Assembly (NCBI GenBank): GCA_963746315.1 | Contig: CAVVAR010000001.1 | Location: forward strand, 406,309 to 470,308 | Source: Ga0077555 sp963746315 | Lineage (GTDB): Bacteria > Pseudomonadota > Alphaproteobacteria > Rhizobiales > Hyphomicrobiaceae | Direction of reading: 5' to 3' | Length of the DNA stretch: 64,000 nt | In this document: positions 53,183 through 63,376 of the stretch, piece by piece | Layout: each line of letters opens with the position of its first letter | How positions within the stretch are numbered: position 1 is the first letter of the stretch | The notes under the pieces: generated by a model | The model's database searches: none | Seen by the model: the letters and a program-made list of their open reading frames with translations, nothing else | What the model was told of the DNA's origin: nothing | Translations under genes and position numbers: made by a program

Positions 53183-54256
53183 TCAAGCAGGTTGGGGCGA
53201 TGCTGCATTGAGTTTCCTCACCTCGTAGTCTTTGCCTTTCGTGAGCAAGGCCCAGGCGATGCGGGCGAGCTTGTTGGCGAGCGCAATCGCCAGCTTGTTG
53301 TGGTGTAGCCGTTTCCTCTTTGCCTCGATCCAGGCTTTGAGGCCGTAGCGCTCCCACATCTGCGGGCGCAGCATCACGACGCGCGCCGCCTGACAGTAGA
53401 GCGTGCGCAGGTAGCGGTTGCCGCGTTTCGAGATCTTGCCGAGGATCGTCCGGTCGCCGGTCGAGATCTGTCGCGGCACAAGGCCAAGCCATGCCGCGAA
53501 ATCACGGCCGCGCTCGAAGGTGTGCCCGTCGCCGATCGCGGCTACCGTGGCGGTCGAGATGATGTGGGCGACGCCGGGCATGGTCATCAGCCGGTCGCAG
53601 GGACCCTCGTCCTCGGCCAGCGCCTGGATCACGATCGACACCTGCTCGATGCGGTCGTCGAGGTGGCGCCACTCCTGTGCAAGATCCTCGATGGTGTGGC
53701 GCATCCTGAGCGACAGCACATCTTCGCGCGTGGCGAGGATGTCGGGCAGTGCCTTGCGCAGGCGCTGCCAGCCCTGGGCCACCGCGATGCCGCGCTCCAG
53801 CAGGAAGGCGCGGATCTCGTTGATGACGGCCGTGCGCTCGCGCACGAGGCGGGCTCGAACGCGATGCTGAGCCTGGAGGTCGAGTTGGTCCTCGGTCTTG
53901 GTGGCAACGAACTTCATCGTCGGCCGCTGCACGGCCTCGGCGATCGCCTCGGCATCGCGGAAGTCGTTCTTGTTGCCCTTGAGGAATGCCTTCACGTACT
54001 TGGCCGGCATCAGCCGCGCATCGTGGCCCATCCGGATCAGCTTGCGCGACAGGTGGTGCGCACCGTTGCAGGCCTCCATGCCGATGAGGCAAGGGGCCAT
54101 GTTGGCCAGCCGTGCATCGAGTTGGCTACGGCTGAGCTTCTCCTTGAGCACGATGCGGCCGTGCTTGTCGAAGCCGATGAGATGGAAGACGTTCTTGCCG
54201 ATGTCGATGCCGATCACGGCGACGGCGTTGAGGTCGGCCTTGGCTGTCCTGGGCAT
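53183..54256 (-). CDS. IS110-family transposase (copy 3)
   Basis: A 357-residue transposase with the DEDD domain (VIGIDIGKNVFHLIGFDKHG, IGMEACNGAHHLSRKLIR, KGNKNDFRDAEAIAEAVQRP) and Transposase_20 domain (MTMPGVAHIISTATVAAIGD, RDFAAWLGLVPRQISTGDRT, RLHHNKLAIALANKLARIAW). It is related to but distinct from the copy at 23.4 kb. The ATG at 54256 (MPRTAKADLNAVAV) fits the family; a longer start at 54331 exists. It is intact. The 200 bases beyond its ATG are the candidate bridge-RNA-encoding end. Confidence 0.95.
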   Translation of the reverse strand: MPRTAKADLNAVAVIGIDIGKNVFHLIGFDKHGRIVLKEKLSRSQLDARLANMAPCLIGMEACNGAHHLSRKLIRMGHDARLMPAKYVKAFLKGNKNDFRDAEAIAEAVQRPTMKFVATKTEDQLDLQAQHRVRARLVRERTAVINEIRAFLLERGIAVAQGWQRLRKALPDILATREDVLSLRMRHTIEDLAQEWRHLDDRIEQVSIVIQALAEDEGPCDRLMTMPGVAHIISTATVAAIGDGHTFERGRDFAAWLGLVPRQISTGDRTILGKISKRGNRYLRTLYCQAARVVMLRPQMWERYGLKAWIEAKRKRLHHNKLAIALANKLARIAWALLTKGKDYEVRKLNAASPQPA

Positions 54257-54527
54257 GGGCGTGCTCCTCGATTGCAGCCCCAGTCCAGCATGCGGCGCTG
54301 ATGGGGCGGGAGCACGGCCGGACCATTCCATTAAGAGAACAGGGCGACGACGGATCTTGCTTGCAGGATGTGGGTCCGCTTACGATGAGAGCGACCGTAG
54401 GGACCGGCACGGACATGCTAATTCTTGGCGATCACCAGTAGCGAGTTCTTCAGGCCGCGCAAACGCGCCGTGATCCGTTGCAAGATCGCGGAGTCGCATG
54501 GCGGTTGGTTCCCAACGAGCACTGGAT
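54257..54527. other. IS110 upstream non-coding end
   Basis: About 270 bases beyond the IS110 start, no gene. In IS110 elements the non-coding end next to the transposase start encodes the bridge RNA. I can see no obvious structure beyond short stems and cannot fix the element end. Confidence 0.4.
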
Positions 54528-56543
54528 TCATTGGCTCTGCTTGTGATCTTCGCGCAATCCTGCTTTGCGTAATCCTTCGAGATAGTGTTCCGACGAACTC
54601 CTTTCTCTGTAGTAATAAAGATGTTCCCGAGCGAACTCAACGCTAAACTTGGGATTGTGGAGTAGCAACTCCTCAACTATTTTCCGCGCCTCTTCTTTCG
54701 CGCCGCCGTGCCCAAGTGCGGATGCCAAATGTGAATATGCCCAGTACTTTGCATGGCGCTTTTGCACTGCTTCCCGACCACAATCGATGGCCTTGTCGTA
54801 TTCCTGAAGCTCGATGTAAGCCGCCGCTCGAATTCCGAAGAAGGCCCAGACATTAGCATCATGTGGACTCAGTGCATAAGCCATCTCCAATAGCGGGATC
54901 GCCTTCCTTGGCTGTCCTCCATAAGTGTAGGTGAATCCCAGCGCATGATAGGCGTCCGCGAGGCTCGGGTTCAGCCGGACCGCAAACTCCAGCGCCGAGA
55001 TTGCTCTCTCATATTTGAACTGAATGGAATTCACTCTCCCCAGGACGAAATGCGCAAATGCGTCCTGATCATCCAGTACCACCGCTTTTTCCGCCAATTT
55101 GAGTGCCTCATGGAGCTCCCGCTCCGGAGACTTTGAGTAACCATCGGTCACATTGTAGAACTTCACGTATGCGAGAGCTGCATACGCCCGGCCAAAGCTA
55201 TTATCGCTATCAATCGCGTTTTGTAGCCAGATTGACGCTTCTCTCAGATCCTTTGCAGAATGCTTGTAGAAATGCCACATCCCTTTGATGTGCATTTGCC
55301 ACGCGCTGAGATTTGATGACCTGCTTGTTTGCGCCCGCTGCCACTCGGCCTTCTCGAGTTCGGGCGTCAGGCTGGCCGCTACACGCCGCGTTATATCGTC
55401 CTGCAGATCAAAAATATCCTTAAGCTCACCATCATATCGCTCCGTCCATAACTGCGCATTTGTAAGCAAGTCCACGAGATGAGCGGTTACCCTAATGCGG
55501 GTGCCTGCCTTGCGAACGCTGCCTTCAAGCAGATAGCCAGCGTTAAGCTGTCGCCCAATCTCGGTGGTCGCGACAGTTTGGTCTCTGAAAGCAAAGGATG
55601 AGTTTCGAGAAATAGTTGTTAGCCACCGAAAGCGTGAAAGCGCAGTAATAAGTTCTTCTGTAATTCCATCGGCGAAGAATTGTTCACTTTGATTGCTTGA
55701 GATGTTCTTGAAGGGCAGGACGGCGATAGACGGTCTTGTTCCTGAGGTCGACGTTTGATGATCACGGGACGGTCGGGCTCCAGCGTCAAGCTCTCCTAAT
55801 TGATCCTCACGACGCACTGCTGTCGTATTGGCTCCAGAGCTGCGAAATGTCTCCGCTAATCTCATGGTTTCGCCGTCTGGTGCCGTTCCTAGTTCGGCTT
55901 TCAAGAGCTTCTGGTGCTCTGCAAACCATCTCAGTGCTTCTGCACGCCTGCCGAGGCGGTGGAAGCTGCTCATGACCAGTCGACATAGATCGTCACGAAA
56001 TGGTTCAACCGCACTCCCTCGGCGAGCGAATGACAGGGCACGATCTATAGAACCGCATTGTAGACTGTGCTCTGCAAGATCGTGCAGCGCATCAACAAGC
56101 GACTCTCTGACCCGTCGGCGCCCCCCGTCCAACCAAGTCTCGAAGCTGGGCTCATTGATGGAAAGTCCCGACAGCAGGTCGCCTCTCCACAAGTCGACCA
56201 TCTTGGCGAGAGACCCGGGCGTGTTCCTCGCCTTGAGCCGAACGAATTCGGAATAATCGCTAGTCCATCCTGTTTCGGCCAATCCTATCTCCGTGCCCTC
56301 GACCACAATAAGCTCGAAGCCCACTGTCGCGCGAAGCTTGGATATTGCCTGACGCAGACTTTGGCGTGCCTGGGTCTCAAAGCTCCTTCCCCACAGCAGG
56401 TCCTGCAACCTCTCTCGCGGTTGTCGCGCTGGCCCTTCACAGGCAAGGTAGGTCAGTAAAGCAATCTGCTTTGCCGACGAGACTTTTATATCTCGCCCCC
56501 CCCTCCGGAGACGGAACGCGCCTAGCAGTTCAACGGAAAGCAT
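54528..56543 (-). CDS. BTAD-type regulator with TolB-like and TPR domains
   Basis: A 671-residue protein. Residues 1-95 form a winged helix (MLSVELLGAFRLRRGGRDIK, LLWGRSFETQARQSLRQAIS), 100-245 a bacterial transcriptional activation (BTAD) helical domain (WRGDLLSGLSINEPSFETWL, RRVRESLVDALHDLAEHSL, CRLVMSSFHRLGRRAEALRW), 290-420 a TolB/cyclase-associated domain (SIAVLPFKNISSNQSEQFFA, DGITEELITALSRFRWLTTI), and the rest TPRs (AISALEFAVRLNPSLADAYH). SARP-like regulators of this design are numerous in alphaproteobacteria. The ATG at 56543 is chosen over 56603. It is divergent from the small secreted protein and rhodanese. Confidence 0.9.
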   Translation of the reverse strand: MLSVELLGAFRLRRGGRDIKVSSAKQIALLTYLACEGPARQPRERLQDLLWGRSFETQARQSLRQAISKLRATVGFELIVVEGTEIGLAETGWTSDYSEFVRLKARNTPGSLAKMVDLWRGDLLSGLSINEPSFETWLDGGRRRVRESLVDALHDLAEHSLQCGSIDRALSFARRGSAVEPFRDDLCRLVMSSFHRLGRRAEALRWFAEHQKLLKAELGTAPDGETMRLAETFRSSGANTTAVRREDQLGELDAGARPSRDHQTSTSGTRPSIAVLPFKNISSNQSEQFFADGITEELITALSRFRWLTTISRNSSFAFRDQTVATTEIGRQLNAGYLLEGSVRKAGTRIRVTAHLVDLLTNAQLWTERYDGELKDIFDLQDDITRRVAASLTPELEKAEWQRAQTSRSSNLSAWQMHIKGMWHFYKHSAKDLREASIWLQNAIDSDNSFGRAYAALAYVKFYNVTDGYSKSPERELHEALKLAEKAVVLDDQDAFAHFVLGRVNSIQFKYERAISALEFAVRLNPSLADAYHALGFTYTYGGQPRKAIPLLEMAYALSPHDANVWAFFGIRAAAYIELQEYDKAIDCGREAVQKRHAKYWAYSHLASALGHGGAKEEARKIVEELLLHNPKFSVEFAREHLYYYRERSSSEHYLEGLRKAGLREDHKQSQ

Positions 56544-56950
56544 GCCTGTGACCTGTCGATCTACGCCCTGCGCATGGGGTTGAATCCTCCAGTAAGCTGG
56601 CATTCACAGAATTTTCACAGCAATACATATCACAGCCCCACTGGCAAGTAGGGTCCTGCTGCGACCAGCGGAGACTGCCAAGATTCCGCCCCTCTTGCGT
56701 CAGCCGCGCATGGGATCGCCGCCCTGGGCAACGCTGATAGGGCCCTGCCTCAGGGCGGATTGATCAATCGCTAGTTCAGCATCCACGTTCACGTCAACCT
56801 CGGCATATTCACCCACAATTCACAGCGGATAGCGGGCGCATTACGCATCTTTTCCCACAGCATGAGTAGCCTCCCGTTGTCAGAACCCGAGCGCATGACT
56901 TTCGCTTGAGAGTTCTTGGCAAAGCAGATTCTGAGAGGCTTGAAATCACC
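56544..56950. other. Intergenic: promoter region of divergent genes
   Basis: About 400 bases with both gene starts reading away from it. No clear promoter consensus or repeat noticed. AT-richer than the surrounding genes, consistent with regulatory DNA. Confidence 0.45.
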
Positions 56951-57145
56951 ATGAACGACGAGAATAAACGAGATGTGAGCGCTCGTTCGCAGGGTAGGCA
57001 TCACAGGCCCCTGTTGTCTGTTCTGGTCGGCGTATTGACCGCCGGCGCTGTCTGTCAGCCGACGTCGGCCAGTACCCTCGATGACAAGATCATCACACAG
57101 CTGCTGCAGGATAAGACGTGGCACATAAATTGGGTTGTTCCATAG
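56951..57145 (+). CDS. Small secreted or membrane protein
   Basis: A 64-residue protein starting MNDENKRDVSARSQGRHHRP, with a hydrophobic segment (LLSVLVGVLTAGAVCQPTSAS, about 21-41) that looks like a signal peptide ending in SAS or SA-STLDDK, and a short mature tail (IITQLLQDKTWHINWVVP). A longer frame starts at 56906. It precedes the rhodanese gene by about 50 bases, which also has a signal peptide, so the two may be co-expressed. Function unknown; may be a truncated gene. Confidence 0.5.
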   Translation: MNDENKRDVSARSQGRHHRPLLSVLVGVLTAGAVCQPTSASTLDDKIITQLLQDKTWHINWVVP

Positions 57146-57195
57146 GTTCGTTTTGCCACAAATATAATGAATTACCCAACAGTTTGGAGGCTACC

Positions 57196-58122
57196 ATGAA
57201 AAGTTTCGCTATAGGATTATGTTTGCTGTTCGGCATCGATGCCGCGAGCGCAGCCACGCCCCTAGTTGGTGTGGATTGGATCAAGGCTCACTCCTGTGAT
57301 GCCGATGTACGGGTGCTGGACATCCGGAATCGGATAGACGACGGCTCCAAGGCCGCCTATGTCGCCGGGCACGTGCCGTGCGCCGTGTACAGCGACTATA
57401 TGGCAGCAGGCTGGAGCAGCGTGGTCGACAAGGTTCCTGGCCAAATCTCGCCAACGTCGAAACTTGAGAAACTCATCGGTGATCTCGGGATAGACAACAA
57501 CACCCATGTCGTCATCTATCACGCCGGCAAGAGCGCCCTCGATGCGGGCAGTGCGACGCGCGTCTACTGGACCTTCAAGGTACTCGGTCATGACAACGTC
57601 TCGCTCCTAGACGGCGGTTGGGCGGCGTATCTAGGCGACCCGAAAGCGCCGAAGAACACTATCGAGAACGGCGAAAACTCTCCAAAACCGAAGGCGTTTA
57701 AGGCGAGCCTTCGCAAGGATATGATTGCGAACAAAGCGGAAGTCGCTGCGCTGATCGACAAGCCTGTTCCCTTGATCGACATGCGCCCGCCAGACCAGTT
57801 CGTCGGAGTCAACCGGCATCCCAAGGCAGCGCGCAAGGGCACCATCCCGGGTGCATCAAACCTTCCGGAAAGCTGGGTAACCGAAAACAATGGTGGCCGC
57901 TTTCGTTCGACGCAGGTCCTGAAATCACTCTATGCGTCCGCGTCAGTGCCGACCAGCGGCGAGCAGGTGTATTTCTGCAACTCCGGCCACTGGGGGTCAC
58001 TTGGCTGGTTCGTGGCAAGCGAGCTCTTGGGCAACAAAAACGCGAAAGTCTACGATGGATCCATGATCGAGTGGTCCGCCGATAAATCGCTGCCGGTGGC
58101 CCAGCAGGTCAAGCTAGACTAA
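57196..58122 (+). CDS. Periplasmic tandem-rhodanese sulfurtransferase
   Basis: A 308-residue protein with signal peptide (AIGLCLLFGIDAASAATPL, cleavage near residue 20) and two rhodanese domains. The first has VRVLDIRNRIDDGSKAAYVA and VIYHAGKSALDAGSATRVYW, where the active Cys position is not occupied by Cys. The second has PLIDMRPPDQFVGVNRHPKA and QVYFCNSGHWGSLGWFVASE with a Cys in the active loop. This is the usual arrangement for thiosulfate or mercaptopyruvate sulfurtransferases. The ATG at 57196 follows TTTGGAGG. A likely terminator hairpin follows the gene (58142-58215). Confidence 0.9.
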   Translation: MKSFAIGLCLLFGIDAASAATPLVGVDWIKAHSCDADVRVLDIRNRIDDGSKAAYVAGHVPCAVYSDYMAAGWSSVVDKVPGQISPTSKLEKLIGDLGIDNNTHVVIYHAGKSALDAGSATRVYWTFKVLGHDNVSLLDGGWAAYLGDPKAPKNTIENGENSPKPKAFKASLRKDMIANKAEVAALIDKPVPLIDMRPPDQFVGVNRHPKAARKGTIPGASNLPESWVTENNGGRFRSTQVLKSLYASASVPTSGEQVYFCNSGHWGSLGWFVASELLGNKNAKVYDGSMIEWSADKSLPVAQQVKLD

Positions 58123-58141
58123 CTGTGAAGATGCAAGAGGT

Positions 58142-58215
58142 TGTCCATTCGATCCGATTGGCGCAGCTGATGCTGGCAAACCTCAGTCATTCGCAGGGAT
58201 CGAACCGAATGGACA
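58142..58215. repeat. Imperfect inverted repeat after rhodanese gene
   Basis: TGTCCATTCGATCCGAT (58142-58158) is complementary, with two mismatches, to GATCGAACCGAATGGACA (58198-58215). About 40 bases form the loop. It may act as a terminator or be a decayed mobile-element end. Confidence 0.5.
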
Positions 58216-58517
58216 CCCACAACAATGCCCACCGATGCGTCCCAAACCCTGCGCGGCCCCCTAAATAGGGGGGCGGTGCTGGCTTGAACTTTGCGCCCTC
58301 GTTGCTTGGGTTTTCCGGTCCTGAGATCGGTTAGTGACGGATTCTACGATCATGGGCCAACAGGCCGACCACGTTGGAGCGGCTTCGTCGACGACAGTGT
58401 CGGCTCAACTCCCCCAGAGCTGCCATGGTGCCGGGCGCTTGCGTGGCCAACGCGATGTCTCTCAATGGCCCGGACCGACGAGTGCGGTCCGCCTTGCGCA
58501 TGCTCGAAGCTGAGGTA

Positions 58518-58546
58518 AGCTGCCAGTCGTCGAGTGACTGGCAGCT
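58518..58546. repeat. Perfect 11-bp hairpin in intergenic DNA
   Basis: AGCTGCCAGTC (58518-58528) and GACTGGCAGCT (58536-58546) pair perfectly with a 7-base loop. It lies in a 580-base spacer without a supported gene (58123-58698) and probably forms part of a dispersed repeat. Confidence 0.6.
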
Positions 58547-58698
58547 CCTGGGGGTGGACCGTCCTCCGCCAGCGGCTGAGGCAATGATCGAGTCTGACCC
58601 AGAGCTGCCGGTCACCCGAGCGTCCTTTCGCGTCCGGATCAAGATACAAGATACTTATGAGAAGTCGGCTGTCGCATACTATCAAGCGACGCGTGCAG

Positions 58699-59329
58699 CT
58701 ACGGTGCAGTCTTCGGCCAAGGGACAAGGTGCTCCGCCTTCAAAGCAGTGCTCACAGCCAGGCGCGCGCCGATGCGACCATGGTACCGTACGAGGTCTGG
58801 ATAAGCCTCAATATCAATTCCAACCCAATTCAACCAGCTCAGCATCACGAAGCAGTGAGTGTCGGCGATTGAGTACTCTTTCCCCATTAGGTAATCGTCT
58901 TTTGCAAGGTGCTTGTTCAAGTGTGCAAGCCTAGTTCCAACCCGTGACCTGAAAAGACCCTTTGCTTCTTCGGGCATTGCGGGATTGAACAGCGGGGTGA
59001 GGCCGCCCTTATGTATCTCTCCGGTGAGAAAATTGAGCCATGCTTGCATCCTCGTGCGAGCAATTGTGCCGTTCGGAGGCGCAAGTTTTTTTTCCGGGAC
59101 TTGATCGACCAAGAACTGTGAGATTGCCGATCCCTCAGTGAGGATCGAGCCATCATCGAGCTGCAAGGCGGGCACATAACCCAACGGATTGATCGTCCTG
59201 AAGTCGCCACCCTCACGCATGACTTTGGTGTGTTCATCGATTTCGATTTCCTCGAAAGGAAGCCCGCATTCCAAGAAAACAATTCGCGTTGCAAGCGATG
59301 ACGATCCGCGTGCGAAATAGAAGTCTCAT
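58699..59329 (-). pseudogene. Glutathione S-transferase, N-terminal frameshift
   Basis: The main frame encodes LECGLPFEEIEIDEHTKVMR, NPLGYVPALQLDDGSILTEG (thioredoxin-fold domain with cis-Pro in VPAL), SAISQFLVDQVPEKKLAPPN and the C-terminal helical domain LGTRLAHLNKHLAKDDYLMG, EYSIADTHCFVMLSW. This is a GstA-like enzyme. The expected N terminus (FYFARGSSSLATRIVF) lies in the same frame but without a start; the ATG at 59329 is in another frame (MRL...). One surplus C around 59318-59322 would link them. Start codons downstream in frame (TTG at 59274) would remove the glutathione-binding Ser/Tyr region. Confidence 0.82.
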
Positions 59330-59808
59330 AGCGTGCTCCCATGCGACGGTGATGTGCAGCTCGAACATTCTAATTCGACTCGGGGGCATGTCTACCCCTG
59401 GCCCGCTGCTTCCTGTCGTCGAATGGAAGCTCCCGAACCTATCGCGTCGCCGTTCTGGGTTCGTGCCCCGAACGGTAGGTCTGGAGGGGGATAGCGTGAG
59501 CGCTACGCGATCCCGCCGACGCGGGCACATGACCCATCTCTGCCGTTCCCTGATCTGCTACATCCGCGTCCGCTTCGCACCACATCGCGAACGCGCCCAT
59601 TCCGCACGGCGGGCGGCGTCCCGGGGCGTGGTGTAGGAGGCGGGGCGGCGGCGTTCGTCGGAGGGAGGCCGTAGGCCGACCGGAGAGGAACGCCGCGTGA
59701 AGCCTTTTCCCCAGGTCGTCCACAGCGGCGCCGAGCGGGAAGCGGTCATGGTCCGAATCGAGGTTGGCTCGGGTTGCGAAGTCCAAAACGCAACCAGGAG
59801 AACGAACC
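59330..59808. other. Intergenic with dispersed repeat and IS256 end
   Basis: Left part resembles 48341-48380 (see 59445-59480). The right part, from about 59706 (CCCCAGGTCGTCCACAGCG), is probably the IS256 left end: CCCCAGGTCGT recurs inverted at the other side of the element, near 61065-61080. No gene is supported. Confidence 0.5.
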
Positions 59809-61016
59809 ATGACGATCGACAGAATGGACCTGAAGGCCCTGATTGAGAAGGGCGTCTGACGCCGATCTCCTCAGGGAGATGATCGAGCTCATCGTCGAAC
59901 CGACTGATGGAGATGGAGGTCGAGAGCCTGACCGGCGCCGGCGCACGGCGAGCGCTCGGCCGCCCGCACCAACCAGCGCAACGGCTATCGCGAGCGGACC
60001 TGGGAGACGCGCGTCGGCACGGTCGATCTGGAGATCCCGAAGCTGCGCAAGGGCAGCTACTTCCCGGCGTTCCTGGAGCCGCGGCGCACGGCCGAGAAGG
60101 CGCTCACCGCCGTCATCCAGGAGGCCTACGTGCACGGCGTCTCGACGCGCTCGGTCGACGATCTGGTCAAGGCGATGGGCATGACCGGCATCTCGAAGAG
60201 CCAGGTCTCGCGGCTGTGCGCGGAGATCGACGAGCGCGTGCACGCGTTCCTCAATCGGCCGATCGAGGGCGCGTGGCCGTATCTGTGGATCGACGCGACC
60301 TACGTGAAGGTGCGCGAGGCCGGGCGGATCGTCTCCGTTGCCGTGATAATCGCTGTCGCGGTCAACACCGACGGGCGGCGCGAGGTGCTCGGGCATGGAG
60401 GTCGGCCCGTCGGAAGCCGAGCCGTTCTGGACCGTCGTTCCTGCGCTCGCTGACGCGGCGCGGGCCTGCGCGGCGTCAAGCTCGTGATCTCCGACAGCCA
60501 CGAGGGCCTGAAGAAGGCGGCGGCGAAGGTGCTGTCGTCGACCTGGCAGCGCTGCCGCGTGCACTTCATGCGCAACGCGCTGGCCCACGTCGGCACGAAG
60601 CAGCGCCCGATGGTGGCGGCGGCGATCCGCACCGCCTTCGCGCAGGAGACGCAGGAGGCGGCGCGGACCGAGTGGCGCGCCGTCGCCGATCGGCTGCGCG
60701 AGCGCTTCCCGAAGCTCGGCGCCTGATGGACGAGGCCGAGGACGACGTGCTCGCCCACCTCGCCTTCCCGAAGGAGCACTGGCCGCAGCTGCACTCGACC
60801 AACCCGCTCGAACGCCTGAACGGCGAGATCAAGCGGCGCACCGACGTCGTCGCGATCTTCCCCAACGAGGCCGCGATCGTCCGGCTCGTCGGCGCGCTGC
60901 TGCTCGAGCAGAACGACGAGTGGGCGGCGAGCCGCGCCCGCTACATGAGCCTGGAAAAGCTCGCCCAGTTCAGCGATGATCCACAGGCCAGGCCCAAGCG
61001 CATCGCAGCGGCCTGA
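59809..61016 (+). pseudogene. IS256-family transposase, frameshifted
   Basis: A Mutator-type (IS256) DDE transposase in pieces: MTIDRMDLKALIEKG, DADLLREMIELIVE, RTNQRNGYRERTWETRVGTV, LEIPKLRKGSYFPAFLEPRR and VSTRSVDDLVKAMGMTGISK, WPYLWIDATYVKVREAGRIV (first Asp region), then after further shifts ISDSHEGLKKAAAKVLSSTW, WQRCRVHFMRNALAHV, and the end EWAASRARYMSLEKLAQF. At least four frame changes (about 59850, 59935, 60400 and 60720) are needed. RBS AGGAG precedes the ATG at 59809. It is non-functional unless the indels are errors. Confidence 0.85.
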
Positions 61017-61150
61017 GCATGTGGCCCGAGCCAGACATCGAGCTCAGGCCATGACCAGCCAGCTACACCACGACCTGGGGCACGATCCAACGGCGGCAGT
61101 TATCGTAAGCTCAACCAAATTCGGGCTGGTTATTGAGTTGGGGTCAGACG

Positions 61151-63376
61151 ATGGCGACTGCGGAGCAACGTCCGGGAATTGCCCAGACGCGCAAACTCAA
61201 GGTCTTCATCTCCTATTCCCGCGCCGACGAGGCATTCGCCGACGAGCTGCGCCTCGGCCTGGAGGATAAGGGCTACACCGTAACCATCGACAAGCACTCG
61301 ATCCGTCAGGGCGAGGAATGGAAGCCGAGGCTCGCCAAGCTGATCGCGGATTGCGATACGGTAGTCTTCGTGTTGTCGCCGGACAGTGCACGCTCGCCAA
61401 TCTGCGAATGGGAAGTTGAGGAGGCGCATCGGCAAAAGCGCATCGTGCCGGTGCTGCACCGCGGGCTTCATGAGCGGCCAAAGGGCACGCAAGCCGACGG
61501 AACGCCGTGGCCACCCGGCGCGGCGATGGCTCCAGAGCGCTTGACGCTCATAAACTACCCGCGCTTCGACGAGGGTCGCTCCTTCATGGCGGGTCTGCGC
61601 GGACTTGTCGAGGCGCTAGAGACTGACCACGACTGGATCGAGCGCCACAGTCGCCTCGCTAGCAGAGCCCGCGATTGGGACGAAGGCGGCCGGCCGACTA
61701 ACCGGCTGATGTCGGGTGTGGATATCAAGGTCGCAAAGCAACTCGTCGAATCCCGCAAGCCGCAATCGCCGCCCACACTGCCCGTTCAGATGGATTTTAT
61801 TCAGGCTAGCGAGGCGCACGAGGCGGCGCAAACGACCGCGCGCGAGCGGGACCTAGAGGAGCGCCGGAGACTTGCCGAAGAAGCGCTCGCCCAGAGCCGA
61901 AAGGCCGAGCTACGCACGCGTGCCGGGCTAGCCGCCGCCCTGGTGCTGGCGTTGACGGCAGGATTGGCCGGCCTCTACGCTTGGTCTCAAGCAGAACTGG
62001 CAAATGAGCAGGCCGCAGTCGCCAAAGCAGAAACAGAAAAAGCACGTGCTGCCAATGCCAAGGAGCAAGAGCAGCGTCGCCTTGCTCTAGAACGAACGAA
62101 AGCAGCAGAAGACGCCGAAAGACTAGCGCGCTCGAACCTCGCCAACGGATTGAAGCAGCGCGCGTTAGAGCGCCTTGGTCAGGCAAGATACGTTGAAGCG
62201 ATGGTGCTGGCGTCTCGTGCGCATGAACTGCATTCAGATCCTATCGCAAGAAATATTCTCCTGCAATTGCACAACCTAAACCCGATCCGTTACCAAGGCT
62301 TGACCAAGGGTGAAGACCAGGACGCCTCAAGTTCAACAGAACGTTCACGGGAAGCGAACCTAAGCTCTCTCACCAAGCTCACTGCGGTTCCCTGTCCCGC
62401 AGCGTTACGGGTAAACCTAGTCAAGATTGCTTTAGTTTCTGATTGTCCAGACAAACCGTACAATGACTTGCAACAAATCGTCTGGTGGATCCCAGAGAGA
62501 GGCACAGTTGTTATTGGAGGAAGCAACGAGAGGCAGCTCGAAGAATATAATGTCTCAGATGGTCAACTCCGAGGCGAAATCGAGATTCGCACACAACTTG
62601 GCGCTTTGCGTGAGCTGTGGGTTAGCAGAGATGGCCGCTTCCTTGTTTACGGCACAAACTACCACACCGAAACCTGGACCGGTGAGACTGACGACGCGTC
62701 GAGAACAGCAGTGTACGATTTCCACAAAAACACACAGATCGGCTTCTCTCACGAGAGGATCGTTTCGATACGCTTCTTGCAGCACGAAGATGGGGTGGCA
62801 GCGTTAACGGACTCCGGCATCGTAAAGACGTATGATTTGCGCAAGTTGTCTGACGAATTCGAACGTTCCGACGATAAAGCGCCGGTTGAAATGAAACCTG
62901 AATTGATCCTTAGGTCAAGCGTTCATTCAATTGAACGGCAATCGCGGGTGTTGGGAGTTAGGGAGGGTTTTGGACTAATCGTTTTTGATGGCTTTATCGT
63001 CGGCCTATTGAGTTGGGGCATGACTATTTGGGATTTGGGCACCGGTGGTGAAGTAGCGCACGCACCTTTGCCCAGTGGAGAGTTCTCAGATTTTGAGTTG
63101 GAACGACGCCTGGGCGACACTCTTGAGCTAACTATTTATCGAGGCTACAGCCCTGCTGCGCCAGCGGAGCATGCGAGCAGGATTTCCGTCCAAATCAATC
63201 TGAAGTCTGCCCCTCGCCTTGTGCCGATTGAAGAGGCGGCCTTTTCAACAAGAAAGTTGCGGGAATTGAAATCCAGGACTTGCGAATTTCTCCTGACGGT
63301 CAGTGGGTGTCTGTGGTGTTGCCGATTCAATCACACAGGGCGGCGCGATTCAGCATGTCCTGCATCTTTTCCGTGA
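61151..63376 (+). CDS. TIR-transmembrane-beta-propeller protein, 3' end disrupted
   Basis: A 741-residue frame. Residues about 14-150 form a TIR domain (KLKVFISYSRADEAFADELR, the candidate catalytic E in SPICEWEVEEAHRQKR). A transmembrane helix follows at about 255-278 (LAAALVLALTAGLAGLYAW), then a long coiled coil (ANEQAAVAKAETEKARAANA...) and a WD40-like propeller. The propeller's last blades are scrambled. IQDLRISPDGQWVSVVLPIQ, then GGAIQHVLHLFRDAGGSYVH to about 63474, and a third piece (63473-63619) lie in different frames, so the annotated C terminus (KSRTCEFLL... to PASFP) is spurious. TIR-WD40 proteins with a membrane helix are known in bacteria and are suspected NAD+-consuming immune sensors. 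RBS is weak; ATG 61151 chosen. Confidence 0.82.
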   Translation: MATAEQRPGIAQTRKLKVFISYSRADEAFADELRLGLEDKGYTVTIDKHSIRQGEEWKPRLAKLIADCDTVVFVLSPDSARSPICEWEVEEAHRQKRIVPVLHRGLHERPKGTQADGTPWPPGAAMAPERLTLINYPRFDEGRSFMAGLRGLVEALETDHDWIERHSRLASRARDWDEGGRPTNRLMSGVDIKVAKQLVESRKPQSPPTLPVQMDFIQASEAHEAAQTTARERDLEERRRLAEEALAQSRKAELRTRAGLAAALVLALTAGLAGLYAWSQAELANEQAAVAKAETEKARAANAKEQEQRRLALERTKAAEDAERLARSNLANGLKQRALERLGQARYVEAMVLASRAHELHSDPIARNILLQLHNLNPIRYQGLTKGEDQDASSSTERSREANLSSLTKLTAVPCPAALRVNLVKIALVSDCPDKPYNDLQQIVWWIPERGTVVIGGSNERQLEEYNVSDGQLRGEIEIRTQLGALRELWVSRDGRFLVYGTNYHTETWTGETDDASRTAVYDFHKNTQIGFSHERIVSIRFLQHEDGVAALTDSGIVKTYDLRKLSDEFERSDDKAPVEMKPELILRSSVHSIERQSRVLGVREGFGLIVFDGFIVGLLSWGMTIWDLGTGGEVAHAPLPSGEFSDFELERRLGDTLELTIYRGYSPAAPAEHASRISVQINLKSAPRLVPIEEAAFSTRKLRELKSRTCEFLLTVSGCLWCCRFNHTGRRDSACPASFP

